A stretch of 64,000 nucleotides of DNA, taken from NCBI RefSeq assembly GCF_042432825.1, contig NZ_JBHLWN010000031.1:1-64000 (forward strand), given 5' to 3'. Both the position numbers and the translations under genes were made by a program. The notes under the pieces were generated by a model, which saw only the letters and a list, made by a program, of their open reading frames with translations, was not told where the DNA came from and searched no databases. Shown piece after piece: positions 1 through 10,700 of this stretch (position 1 is its first letter; each line of letters starts with the position of its first letter). The DNA comes from Gordoniibacillus chartarius (lineage in GTDB: Bacteria > Bacillota > Bacilli > Paenibacillales > NBRC-103111).

Positions 1-1720
1 ATCCGCTCCTGGATGATCGCCACCGCATTCTTATGCGCTTTCGAAATTCAGGATAATTTATCATTTGGTTGCAGAATTGCAAGTTAATCGATTCTCCACC
101 TGCATCTGTTGCCAACATGATCTGAATGTCTTTTCTAAACTTTTCCACTTCCTCCCGACGCTGATCCATGGAGTAACTGCCAATGATTTTCGCTACATAA
201 GGAACATGCGCGAGCAATCTCCGTTCCAAATACTCAAGCGTATCCTTGGATTCCGTAAAAATGAGAATTTTCTCACCTGATAGGAGTAATCCATTCGCAC
301 CAAATAATGTTGACTCCAACTCCAAATATTTCCGTTCGGTATCTGACATACGAACCATTTGAATTTTACGAATAAGACGCGCTAATTCATCGATCTCAAG
401 CTGAAGTTCATCAAGGTCTAAGGCGTCCGTCTCACCTTCAACCAATTGTTCGATAGCTTCGAATTCTTCACTGCTCAGTTCTTCAAACTCCTCAACGGTA
501 TCCTGTGTGATTTGATGTTTCTTCAACTCGCCGCACAATACTTGCTCCAGCCTATCTTTACGCCTGACGAGAGAGAGATAAATCGCCTCAATTGATGAAG
601 TGAGACGCCGCTGCAGCAGCATCATAGCAAATGCCGTACTATGATTGTTATTTCTCTTAGCCCGATTAAAATGCTCTCGCACGTATTCTGTAACTTCTTG
701 ATAAATCTCCAATTCTTCCGATGACAAATCAAAAGGAAGCGTCTTTGTTGTTCGTTTAGGGAATAATGGAGTGCCATCAAAATTAACCATTGATTCTTTA
801 AGTCTACGGATAACGTATGGATTGCTTTTCTCATACATAGAGTCTCCTGTATTGAGGCTGGAGAACACATCATGATCAATAAGGCTCATCAAATGTCTGA
901 AGTTTTCTTTATCTCCTTTATGGGGAGTTGCCGTAAGAAGCAAACAATGCTCGCTATTACGCAACAACGCCTCTCCAAGCTGATAAAGCTTGGTTCGCTG
1001 TACTTTTTTCTTCTTAACACCTTGAGTATATGCAGCCATTTTATGAGCTTCATCAATTATCACTAGATCAAAATTAGCCGTAATGACCAAGTTTTTTACG
1101 TCTTCACGCATTGCCCAGTATAGAGAAGCCAGACATTTATCATGTTTTTCAAAGGGATTTCCATCCCCTGAATCTCGGAGTGTAAAACGTGTAATGATCG
1201 TGAAGTGTTCGCCAAACTTCTCATTCAGTTCCTCTTGCCACTGTTTAAGGACAAGAGGAGGGACCAGAATAAGAATCCGATCTGCACTTTTTCTTGCGAG
1301 CAACTCGCGTATTAACATGCCGGACATAATCGTTTTTCCTGCACCTGGATCATCCGCTAACAAGAAGCGGACTTGACCGTTTTGAAGCATACGGCTGTAA
1401 ACAGCTTCAATCTGATGCGGGAGCGGAATGATTTTTTTATTCCCCTTTATTCTTGATTTAGAATAGCGTTCTTCGGTTCGTAGCACGTAATATCGCAAAT
1501 AGTGCAAAAGGCGATGGGGTTCCATCGCCGCTTTCGTTTCTTCTTGTAAGGCTTCCAAAGCTTCTACTTCATGTTTTTCCAGATAGGTCTCATAGTACTG
1601 GTTGCTTTGTCTACCCACGGCCTCAATCAGTATCAGAAAATCATCAATAGGTTCACATTTTCTAACTTCAACGATTTCGGCCCAATAAGGGCCTTTAATT
1701 TTATCTCCAATTTTTAGCAT
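1..1720 (-). CDS. BREX-associated SNF2/DEAH helicase, 3' part missing at window edge
   Basis: Read on the minus strand this is an open frame of about 573 codons running off the left edge. Helicase motifs are in order: DDPGAGKT (motif I, about residue 120), DEAH (motif II), LLLTATPHKGD (motif III), then an ATDAGGESINLQFCNQ motif V. The ATG at 1720 has AAAGGA 8 bases upstream; the ATG at 1726 would be too close to it. It lies 36 bases after pglZ in the same direction, so it is probably co-transcribed with BREX. The family resembles the DNA helicases of BREX types 3/5 (BrxHII) and DISARM DrmD; I cannot separate these by eye. Oddly, the frame after MINY (about position 53) does not continue into the expected WNPxRxEQRxGR motif VI, so the gene may be truncated or rearranged there. 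Confidence 0.8.
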   Translation of the reverse strand, partial: MLKIGDKIKGPYWAEIVEVRKCEPIDDFLILIEAVGRQSNQYYETYLEKHEVEALEALQEETKAAMEPHRLLHYLRYYVLRTEERYSKSRIKGNKKIIPLPHQIEAVYSRMLQNGQVRFLLADDPGAGKTIMSGMLIRELLARKSADRILILVPPLVLKQWQEELNEKFGEHFTIITRFTLRDSGDGNPFEKHDKCLASLYWAMREDVKNLVITANFDLVIIDEAHKMAAYTQGVKKKKVQRTKLYQLGEALLRNSEHCLLLTATPHKGDKENFRHLMSLIDHDVFSSLNTGDSMYEKSNPYVIRRLKESMVNFDGTPLFPKRTTKTLPFDLSSEELEIYQEVTEYVREHFNRAKRNNNHSTAFAMMLLQRRLTSSIEAIYLSLVRRKDRLEQVLCGELKKHQITQDTVEEFEELSSEEFEAIEQLVEGETDALDLDELQLEIDELARLIRKIQMVRMSDTERKYLELESTLFGANGLLLSGEKILIFTESKDTLEYLERRLLAHVPYVAKIIGSYSMDQRREEVEKFRKDIQIMLATDAGGESINLQFCNQMINYPEFRKRIRMRWRSSRSG

Positions 1721-1755
1721 TCCCATGTTCCTTTCTCTCTTAAAGAAGAAGCTTT

Positions 1756-4278
1756 CTAGTAAAGTGCCTCGTACATTCGAATAGTGAAGGTTTCCGAACG
1801 ATATGATTCTGTTTTACCGTCACGTACGGTTTCCATTTTTAATATACAGGTCTCTCCCATTCTGTAATATTTTTCTGCCAGAATGAATTGAACTTGGATA
1901 TTACGCTGCATCGCTTCTCCCGTTGAATTGAAAGTTTGAATTACCTCATTGGAGATACGTTCATCTCCTTGATAAAATGCCATTCTCAATTGCCGCGGCA
2001 AAACGTCAGAAGTTATTTTTTGTTCTTGGTATAATGATACATAAAAACGAACATTCGTAATTACCTTGTCTACCATAGCCACGCTTATACCAACCAGCTC
2101 GGCCCTTTCAGTACGACGATAATCAATTAAGGGTACGATAATTTCTTGAGGCATAGCACCGCCATGAATGAATTGCAAACCACCTGATCCAATGAACCGA
2201 TTTAACCCTTTAGCAATAACAGTCTCGCAAGGAAGTGGAGTATGATCAGGTGGCAGCTTTACTGCCCCTTCTGGTACAGTTAGCTGCTCCCCTACGACAA
2301 ATCGGCGATTTTTGTCAATAATACTTCCTGTGACAGCATTAACCTTAGAGTCGGCTTCAACTTTATTGTATTGAAACAGGAAACCGTGGTCTGCAGTTAT
2401 TATGATTCGTTTAGCCTGTAGTCGCGACAACCTCTCTACAGCCTGTTCTAAGGCTGCAATTGTCCGATCCACCGCATCGTATGTTTCTCGTTCCGACTTG
2501 GCTGTATCGCCAACAGCATCAATTACATCATGATAGAGATAAATTAATCGTTTTCCTTTCAAACGATCTTCCGCCTCAGTACGAGACCAGTTCATCAAGT
2601 CATGCAACGAGTAACAGGCTGCATCTTGATTGTATTTTTTCAAGATGGTTTCACGATTGGACATACCTCTTGTAGAAAGACCATCAGCATAGACTGTTCC
2701 GTTGTCATCAATAGTCAATTGCCTATGAGGCAATAAGCTTGCCATGCACAGTTGTGTATAAGAAGGAAGACTTGCCTGCATCGGTGTAATTGCAGCTTCT
2801 CCATTAGGTCGGGCGTTCAGTTTACCCGCAAGTTCCTGTCCCACTTCATATCGAAGCGCATCTGAAATAATAACAAAAATCTTTGTTTGTTCTTTGTCTA
2901 AGATGGGGCGTATCGTATCTGAAAAAAATCTACGTTGCGGTGGAAAAGCTTTTCCGCCAACTAAGCTTCCGGCAAACAATAATCGATTAACTTGATCCGC
3001 TAACCATGTTAAATAAATATTCTCATACCAGTTTGAAAGCTGTTCAACAACCGGTTGAATGGCATCCCGTGCATTCAGTCTCATAAAGGATTGCATCATT
3101 TGCCGATAATGCTGGTCAATTTGATAATGTACCTCTACATAGCATCTGAGCATCTCTTCCCATGATTCTGAAACAGTTGAATACCGTTTCCACTGCATAC
3201 GATACTTAGATAACTCTACAATATGTTGCATTGTTTGGTAGGTTAAGGATGTATCCCCTTTTTGGCCCCAATATGTTTGCATCCTTCTTTGAATTCGTTC
3301 CGACCATATGTCTACTTCAGCGGTTTGATTTTGCAGCTCATCTGCAAGCTTTGTAATTATGATTGCATCGATAATTGGTAGCGTTGTTGATTTTTCGTAA
3401 TTTTCAACAGGGATGGTATGCAGTAAGTTGGCAACAGAATACCGTGTTTCAAAGTCTTTCACGTAATGTTCTAAAATTCGAACTTGGTCAAGTGATTCCC
3501 TGAACCAGTCCTCTATAAACAAAGCGCAGATGTTTGGAAGTGATGAAAACCATCCATTATTCGTCCAACCAATATTTTGTGCATTTAGAGACAAGTGCTG
3601 ATAAATAAAAACATCCATCAACCATTGAAGCTTGTTATTTTCTTGAGGACTAGAAAGTCCAAAATATGAACAAATGATTTCCCAAATTCGATTTATGTAG
3701 AACCACTTTGCTAGATTTTTATACGCTTCATTAGAGGATTCATCGAGCCCCGTAAGCAACAAATATCTCGTAAGATCCGAAATTGATGGCGATGGGGAAC
3801 CTACGCAGACAGCGGCAATTGAAATTTCCAGTCGATTCTGATCTGCTTGAGCCGGTAATAAGCGCTTTAATTTCTGTCTTCGTTCATTACTCCGGAAAAA
3901 TGCACCATATTGATCGATTAACGGTCGAATCACATAGTCTTCTATCTGCAACTGTTCAGCCAGAGTGGCTACCTCATCTGCTTTAAATTCCGATGCATAC
4001 AGCAAAATATCAAGTAAATAATTATCATTATCCGAGGGACGTGCGAACGGCGCATACAGAATAAATGATTGATTAGGGTGTTTAATTTCAATATCCACTT
4101 TGATACGAAAGAAATTGTCAGGTGTTAAAAGGCAAACTTCAACATCATCTGTTTCAAAGTGGCGGTGGAGCTCATCGAACTCCACCTGTGTATTTGGATC
4201 ATACCAAAAGACAACCGCACGACCTTTGGCATTTCTTTCAATATCGACCTTATCACGTAAACTTTGAAAAATATCCAT
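1756..4278 (-). CDS. pglZ: BREX alkaline-phosphatase-superfamily protein PglZ
   Basis: 840 residues, the usual size of type 1 PglZ. The metal-binding core of the alkaline phosphatase superfamily is visible: FVIISDALRYEVGQEL near residue 469 and RIIITADHGFLF near 628. In BREX, PglZ is a core component working with the methyltransferase PglX and the ATPase BrxC; its exact reaction in defence is still debated. The ATG at 4278 is preceded by a GGGG-containing ribosome binding site. It lies 11 bases after pglX in the same operon and is intact. Confidence 0.93.
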   Translation of the reverse strand: MDIFQSLRDKVDIERNAKGRAVVFWYDPNTQVEFDELHRHFETDDVEVCLLTPDNFFRIKVDIEIKHPNQSFILYAPFARPSDNDNYLLDILLYASEFKADEVATLAEQLQIEDYVIRPLIDQYGAFFRSNERRQKLKRLLPAQADQNRLEISIAAVCVGSPSPSISDLTRYLLLTGLDESSNEAYKNLAKWFYINRIWEIICSYFGLSSPQENNKLQWLMDVFIYQHLSLNAQNIGWTNNGWFSSLPNICALFIEDWFRESLDQVRILEHYVKDFETRYSVANLLHTIPVENYEKSTTLPIIDAIIITKLADELQNQTAEVDIWSERIQRRMQTYWGQKGDTSLTYQTMQHIVELSKYRMQWKRYSTVSESWEEMLRCYVEVHYQIDQHYRQMMQSFMRLNARDAIQPVVEQLSNWYENIYLTWLADQVNRLLFAGSLVGGKAFPPQRRFFSDTIRPILDKEQTKIFVIISDALRYEVGQELAGKLNARPNGEAAITPMQASLPSYTQLCMASLLPHRQLTIDDNGTVYADGLSTRGMSNRETILKKYNQDAACYSLHDLMNWSRTEAEDRLKGKRLIYLYHDVIDAVGDTAKSERETYDAVDRTIAALEQAVERLSRLQAKRIIITADHGFLFQYNKVEADSKVNAVTGSIIDKNRRFVVGEQLTVPEGAVKLPPDHTPLPCETVIAKGLNRFIGSGGLQFIHGGAMPQEIIVPLIDYRRTERAELVGISVAMVDKVITNVRFYVSLYQEQKITSDVLPRQLRMAFYQGDERISNEVIQTFNSTGEAMQRNIQVQFILAEKYYRMGETCILKMETVRDGKTESYRSETFTIRMYEALY

Positions 4279-4289
4279 TTCAAATCCCC

Positions 4290-7200
4290 TTACTTTATCT
4301 TTGCTAACACACCCTTAAATTTTTCATAATTGACCTTTACCCCGTCATCCAAATCTATTTCGATTTGAGCATTCGCATACTCTGCTAATACCTTATCGAA
4401 TTCGGTCAATTCTTCAACACGCTTTTGGAAGTCTTCTTTCTTTTTTTCTAAAGTACGTTTCTCTGTCGCAGAAAGTGATGGATTCACGAGACGCTTATCA
4501 ATTGTCGATACTTCATTCAAATATTTGGCTTGAATGGCTTGCAGGTGCTCAAAACGGATGGTTGCCATTGTATCTGATTGGTAGCGATGCATGTATAATA
4601 ATGTACGCATGCCTCTATGCTCACCAGAATCTACCAACCAATAGATTGGTCTTCCACTGTAAGTCTTACAATGATCTAAATAAAATTCCTCTAAAAAATA
4701 TCTGCGTACTCGCTCTTCATGAGTTTCGTTCCTTCTTAGCCCCAATGATTCCGCAATCCATTTTAGGTTTATATCCACTGATTCTTTCCCAAATATAATT
4801 GCAATGAATTCATATAATCGATTTATAATGTCATTTTCAAAGTAAGCATTATCTGTAAACAAAATAATCCCATGTTTATTAGGAGCCATTTTTTTATAAT
4901 GTCCTTGGTTCCAACTACCTCCTGCAAATATCAATCCATTAGTATCAAGCGAATAACGTCCCATTACGCACCCTACAAAGAATGATAAAAAGGACTTTGT
5001 ATCATATTCTCTATTTGCACGTCGAATTGAAGTGTTATTAACAGATACCTTTGCCTTAAGTTCATTCTCTAGTCCATATAGATTAATAAAAAATTCATTA
5101 ATTGCTTCTTCATTTGCAATGATTTTATTATTCCTATATTCCGTAATTTTTGCCCATTCATCATAAGCATCAGAAATGAGATTACTATTAGTTTTAGTCA
5201 ATACGAAGGGATGACTAATAAAATCCCATGAAATTTCACTAGAATCCCAGTCTTCCTTAGACAAACTTATATTTTCATTTACAATTTGGTTTATTTTATC
5301 AATTTTGTTTTTATCAGGGTATATGACTGGAACTTTAGCAACATCCCCAACCGTGAAGTTAATAGTCGGAGCTATAGTTTCTAATATTGAATTAACTACT
5401 ACAGAATTTCCGAGTGCTAGTATATAATTCCTATTTTCTTTGCTAGGGAAACAATTAGGCCCTCCTTGATCAAATAGGGAATTAGGTGAACTGATTCGGA
5501 AACTAAAGCTATTAGTGGAAATAACACCATAAGTCAAACTATCCCTAAAATACAATTTTTCATTCCTAATATTTGCTTTCTTAAGTTTGTTTTTTAACTC
5601 GAAACCATTATTTTCATAGTTAATAATATCGAGCCTATTCCCATACCATTTTCTAGCCCCCCCACCTTTATCAATTTCAAACCATTTATAATAATCCTTA
5701 GAATCACTTTTATTTAACCACACTTTTCGAAAATCAACTTCAAACCACTTTCTAAAAAACTTCCCGCTTTCACCGTTTGTATCGAGACCTTTCTTAGGTG
5801 GAGCTGCACTACCAAAAGTATCCTTTGATTCAAAACACTTTTTCAATTTTTCCGAAGCCCAATAAGATATTGGGTGGCCTGTTATATTGGAAAAGCTATC
5901 TTGACTTGATACATATTCGCCATGTTTACTTATAAAAGCTTTTTCTTTTTCATCGGCCGTTGAATAATCAGTTAACCTATAATATTTAGCTTTGTAATTA
6001 AACAATTTCACTCTCCTAATAATGTAGGAGGTACTTTGGACCACTTCTCCATTAATATCCTCAAATGCATGAGCACCTAAATGTAGCATTGAGATAATAG
6101 TATGATCCTGCAACAATTTCTGTCGTAAGCTTTGATAACTACTTAAAAACATCCAAGAATGCTGGTTGATCTGAGCGTGGTATCCACCATTATTTAGAAA
6201 CTCATTACATCTCTCTATAAAGACTGCAAATAAATCTGACTTTGAATTCGGAAAGATCCCCTTAATATAATTATTAAGTTGATCATTCATTGCCCCAGCC
6301 CCCATATAGGGCGGGTTTGTAATGACAACATCATATTTTTCTACAAGCAATTTGGTTTGTCTTAACAAAGATTCAAATTTCGGTAGTTGACATATAGCTT
6401 CAACATCAAATAAACTACGAATTCCTTCATCATAAATTTTCTCTATACGTTTCAAGTATTTATCTGAATCTATCTTTTCTGGTACCAATATACTTCCGTA
6501 ATTTTTTGCATCTTTATAAAAATTTATTAAAATTTTTAACTCTCTCGATTCAGTTTCGTTTACTGATAATAAGCGAACTAAATCATCAACTGACAATTCA
6601 TTGGATTCTTGAATAGAATATACGTTAATAGTTGGCGGATTTCGAAATATACGTCTTGACTTTTCACGTGCTTTCATTAATAAAGAAAACGCAGATAATT
6701 GAGCGGCACGATCATCGATGTCTAGTCCATAGAGATTGTTTTCCAAGATAAGCGTAGGTATTTCGTTTGAAACATAACCACGTTCTTCATATATAGAAAA
6801 GAGTATCTCAAACGCATAGACAAGAATATGTCCTGATCCACAAGCAGGATCAATTATTCGGATTTTTTCAGGTTCCAGATTAGTTTGTCTTATCGCATCT
6901 AACCGCATCTGCACTTCTTCCGTCTGAGAAACTGGTTCAATATAATATTTCATTTGTTTTTTTAAAATAGATTCTGGATAGGCATTTAACCATTTTGATC
7001 CAAGTGAATTTTCTACCATATAACGTACTATCCATTGTGGAGTGAACAACTGAGTCTTAGCTGGGATTTCAAATTTATCGACTCTTTCTCCGTTTTTTAC
7101 TTTTTTGTCAACCATCGCCTTCGGCTCTATATTATAATATTGATACAACCAACCTATTACCTCTACCTCTGCAAAACTTGAAGTCAATTCATCATTCTGT

Positions 7201-7772
7201 ACAAGCTTATTTATAATGGATTCGCTGTCCAACAAAAAATCAGGCAACAATAATTCAGTGTAATCATCAATCTTCTCAAATAAAAACGGTAAAACAGGTT
7301 GCAAAGCGTTACATTGTGCAATAAAGAGTTTACGATATGCTTCTTCATAATTCCCATGATCTATAATGTCTCGGATATGCACTTTGTCTACTGCCAATTC
7401 CATGGACTGATAATGCAGCAAAATATCCGGTTCGACTTTTCCAGTACTACTGGAGAGAATGTTAACACGTTCTGGTAAATAATCGTGTACTTCCATATAG
7501 CGTATAGCAATAATGCGGTTAAACCAAGTATAAGCTGCTTCCTCAATAAGTTGTTCGTAACCCTTCGATTCATATTGACGTTTTAACGATTCAAATGCAT
7601 TCCTCATAGTGGAAGGATACTGTTTACCGTTAACGATCAATTGCTCCCCATTTGTTACAATGGATATGTTGCTCTTCTTATCCATCCCAAAGCCTTTAGC
7701 ACGAAGAGCTACTTTCTCAAGCAGCTCTCTGCGTGCATAAGTAGCAAATGATTTCAATTCAGATTTATTCAT
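4290..7772 (-). CDS. pglX: BREX-1 adenine-specific DNA methyltransferase PglX
   Basis: 1160 residues, matching BREX-1 PglX length. Methyltransferase motif I (DPACGSGHILVYAF) is near residue 306 and the catalytic NPPY motif (VVITNPPYMGAGAM) near 487, followed by a long target-recognition region and a C-terminal part containing YWLVDSGEHRG. By family knowledge it methylates adenine in a non-palindromic site to mark self DNA and is needed for phage exclusion. The central third (about 5000-6000) is visibly more AT-rich than its flanks, typical of swapped target-recognition segments. The start has AGGGAGAG upstream; it follows brxC by 15 bases. Confidence 0.95.
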   Translation of the reverse strand: MNKSELKSFATYARRELLEKVALRAKGFGMDKKSNISIVTNGEQLIVNGKQYPSTMRNAFESLKRQYESKGYEQLIEEAAYTWFNRIIAIRYMEVHDYLPERVNILSSSTGKVEPDILLHYQSMELAVDKVHIRDIIDHGNYEEAYRKLFIAQCNALQPVLPFLFEKIDDYTELLLPDFLLDSESIINKLVQNDELTSSFAEVEVIGWLYQYYNIEPKAMVDKKVKNGERVDKFEIPAKTQLFTPQWIVRYMVENSLGSKWLNAYPESILKKQMKYYIEPVSQTEEVQMRLDAIRQTNLEPEKIRIIDPACGSGHILVYAFEILFSIYEERGYVSNEIPTLILENNLYGLDIDDRAAQLSAFSLLMKAREKSRRIFRNPPTINVYSIQESNELSVDDLVRLLSVNETESRELKILINFYKDAKNYGSILVPEKIDSDKYLKRIEKIYDEGIRSLFDVEAICQLPKFESLLRQTKLLVEKYDVVITNPPYMGAGAMNDQLNNYIKGIFPNSKSDLFAVFIERCNEFLNNGGYHAQINQHSWMFLSSYQSLRQKLLQDHTIISMLHLGAHAFEDINGEVVQSTSYIIRRVKLFNYKAKYYRLTDYSTADEKEKAFISKHGEYVSSQDSFSNITGHPISYWASEKLKKCFESKDTFGSAAPPKKGLDTNGESGKFFRKWFEVDFRKVWLNKSDSKDYYKWFEIDKGGGARKWYGNRLDIINYENNGFELKNKLKKANIRNEKLYFRDSLTYGVISTNSFSFRISSPNSLFDQGGPNCFPSKENRNYILALGNSVVVNSILETIAPTINFTVGDVAKVPVIYPDKNKIDKINQIVNENISLSKEDWDSSEISWDFISHPFVLTKTNSNLISDAYDEWAKITEYRNNKIIANEEAINEFFINLYGLENELKAKVSVNNTSIRRANREYDTKSFLSFFVGCVMGRYSLDTNGLIFAGGSWNQGHYKKMAPNKHGIILFTDNAYFENDIINRLYEFIAIIFGKESVDINLKWIAESLGLRRNETHEERVRRYFLEEFYLDHCKTYSGRPIYWLVDSGEHRGMRTLLYMHRYQSDTMATIRFEHLQAIQAKYLNEVSTIDKRLVNPSLSATEKRTLEKKKEDFQKRVEELTEFDKVLAEYANAQIEIDLDDGVKVNYEKFKGVLAKIK

Positions 7773-7787
7773 AAAAATAAACTCTCC

Positions 7788-10700
7788 CTATTCTGTCATG
7801 TGCAGCGTGTTTTCCTGAAGTTGCTTCATTAATGTTTCACGCAAACTGCGCAGTGCTTCATCCAGCTCATCCAAGGTCTCAATTTTTGTCTTCTTTTGGA
7901 AGAAGAAATGATAAAGCTCTTTCTCAGAAATGTATTTAATCTTCTTCTCGCGCAAAGCAAGAGGCTTTGAATTACCCTCTTTGTACTTCTCCTTCTCTCG
8001 GGATTTCTGCTCAACTTCCATTCGTCGCGCTTCATCATTCATCTTTTTAGAGCACTCTGAAATTTCTTGTTGTAAAGCACGCATAGCAAGCAATGAGGTC
8101 TCGATCGAAATACGATGCTTTAACTGATCATGCTCTGCTATTTGCATTCTTATCATATTTGCTACAGATTCATTATTACGATAGTAATCTAACAAACTAT
8201 TATTTTGAGTTTCCAGCACCTTAACCTGATTGAGAATCTCTTCCCGCTTCTGCAATACATATTTATCTATAGCTTTCGTTAATTGATCTTTAAGTTCGGG
8301 TAATTGCGGGATAAGAGAATAAGGCTTCGGATTTGACAATATATCCGTAATCCTTCTTCGGTATCCGAGAATTTCCTCACTATTCATTAAGGCAAAATCC
8401 CGGTCATATTTGCGTAATAACGCAACCGCTCCATCAAAGTATTCAATTGGTTTCTTTTTATAAAATGAATTCAGCCTGCCCAACTCTTCAAGCCACTCAT
8501 CGAAATCGTCTACCGCTTGAATGAACTGGTTAACTTTTTCTTCTGCATCTAAAATTTGAATGATCCGGAAAACACCAGTCGTAATTCGACTGATTTCAGT
8601 ATCACCCGGGTAAGGGTAATCGTTTGATTGTTTCCTTCGTTCTTTAATATCGTCAAGAGGGTCTTGAAATACAGATTTTAACGTCTCGTTAATTGCCGCG
8701 GCCATCTCTTCATAACTTTCACCTACCTGATGACGACCGAACAACTCCCGGAAAATAGACAGGCAGTCCCTACGAACTTTCGGGTCAACTTCTCCGACTG
8801 GTATGACAAGAATGCGATCGCGCTCTTGCAGTTTTGAAAATCGTTCGAAAAATTGCGGATGCTCCGGTATAAAGGCTTCGCGGGCATATGTAAACTTCAC
8901 CTTTCCCTCGCTAAACAATGCAAAAAGAAGACCAATAATATCGCGATCATTCCAGCCATAAGGAGCAGTGCTATACTTTTCGATTAACGATTTTAAAGGT
9001 ACATTTTCGTTCAAACGAAAAGCTTCTTCCATACGCATCTTAATCTCATCATAAGCATGTTGATTTTGTACTCCATCCGTCGTCAGTAATAGTCCGTCTT
9101 GGGCTAAGCGTTTCCATTCATTACGCTCATCCTTAAGGTTAATTGGTTCATTCACATAGCCGAGTTTGCTATATGTGCTGCGAACAAGCATTTCCATAGC
9201 AGAATTTACTTTATTTTCAAATGAGCCACTGAATGTACGTTCTTGGCCTTGAATAAAGAACTTAGCGAGGTCGCAAGCACGTTCTAAAAGACGTTCAGCT
9301 TTTTTCTCGAAATCTGTAATTTGCGATTGTTTCGCTTCGTAAATTTTTATTTGATTTTGTGTAGAATTAGGCCCTTTTTTACGCCTTACGTAGGTCTGCA
9401 CTTGCTGTACGTAACGAACAGCACTTTCGGCTTCAGCAATCAACTCCGGATCCAGACAGAGAACCAGTCTACCTGAATTGGCTTCCAGTGATGCTTCTGC
9501 GTCGCTTATGTTCACACTGTATACTTGCATCGTTAAAGGGTTTGTCATCTGGCCATGGATATAATTATCGTAACGTTTATTAAAACTAAATGAAGTATTT
9601 TTGTTGTAATCAAACTTCGGTTTTGCATACATTCTTTCATAAAAGAGTTTCCCTAGGTGTTCCCTAACTGCAGTCTCGTTGACTGACTCATTACGAATTT
9701 CCCGATTGATTTCCTGCTCTTCATCCGATAAGAATGTGTATGTCTGATCTGCGTTTTGCTCGATTAACATGGCTTGCTGCAAACGGGAAAGCGATTCTTT
9801 TACTCGATATTCAAGCGGAGAACGTTCCGTATCAACGGTTGGCATTAATAAGGTGGCTACATTGGTCGCCGTAGACTTTATCACATCGATCCCTTTAATC
9901 ATATAGAGTACTTTTAATACATCGACATCAAACATCTCTAGGCCTTCATGGTTACGAGCTCGATCTTCTGCTTTTGCGATGGTACTTGTAATTGAGCCTT
10001 CAAGGAAATTTCGAATCGATGGATAGAATTCGGCCATTGTGACCAGATTGGTTATATCTTCATCAGCATTCAATTGACAAGCTTCTTGAAATGCCTTTAA
10101 CAAGGAGCGTTCACCATGGGCCAGGTGCGCCCCACCTTCCCCTTGTGTACGTATTTTGTTAAATACTTCTTTTAGCAGTTCCACTTGATATGGAATGAAG
10201 GGATACAGTTCCACAAATTCTTGTGATGTACGGTAAGCATGTCGAAGCTGAGTCGAGTTCGGTTCAAAGGAGAGACGGTTCCGAATCATTTGTTCTTCTT
10301 GATCGTAACGCACCTCAAGACTATTTGCTGCAACATCCGTTTTTTCCAGAATGCGCCGTTTGATAACTTCATCTGTGTTGGAGCTCGATAAGTTAATACG
10401 GGTTGCAAACCGCCCTTGAATTTTTGAAAAATCGGTTGTGCTATGAAGAGTAGTTACAGACTCGATTTTCTCCTGTGAGGTAACGAAGACCCATGCTTGA
10501 CCTCGGCAACGATTGCCAATATCCTCGACAACCGTTTGCAAATTCAACATTAATGCAGAATCCGTTCCAATATATTGACCTACCTCATCAACAAGGAAGA
10601 TAAGCCGATATTCCGGTCCACGCGCTTGACAATACTCTGCAATTAACTGCGAAAGTTTCTCGGATGTCATTTCGAATGATTCTTTCCCGGTATCCAGCAG

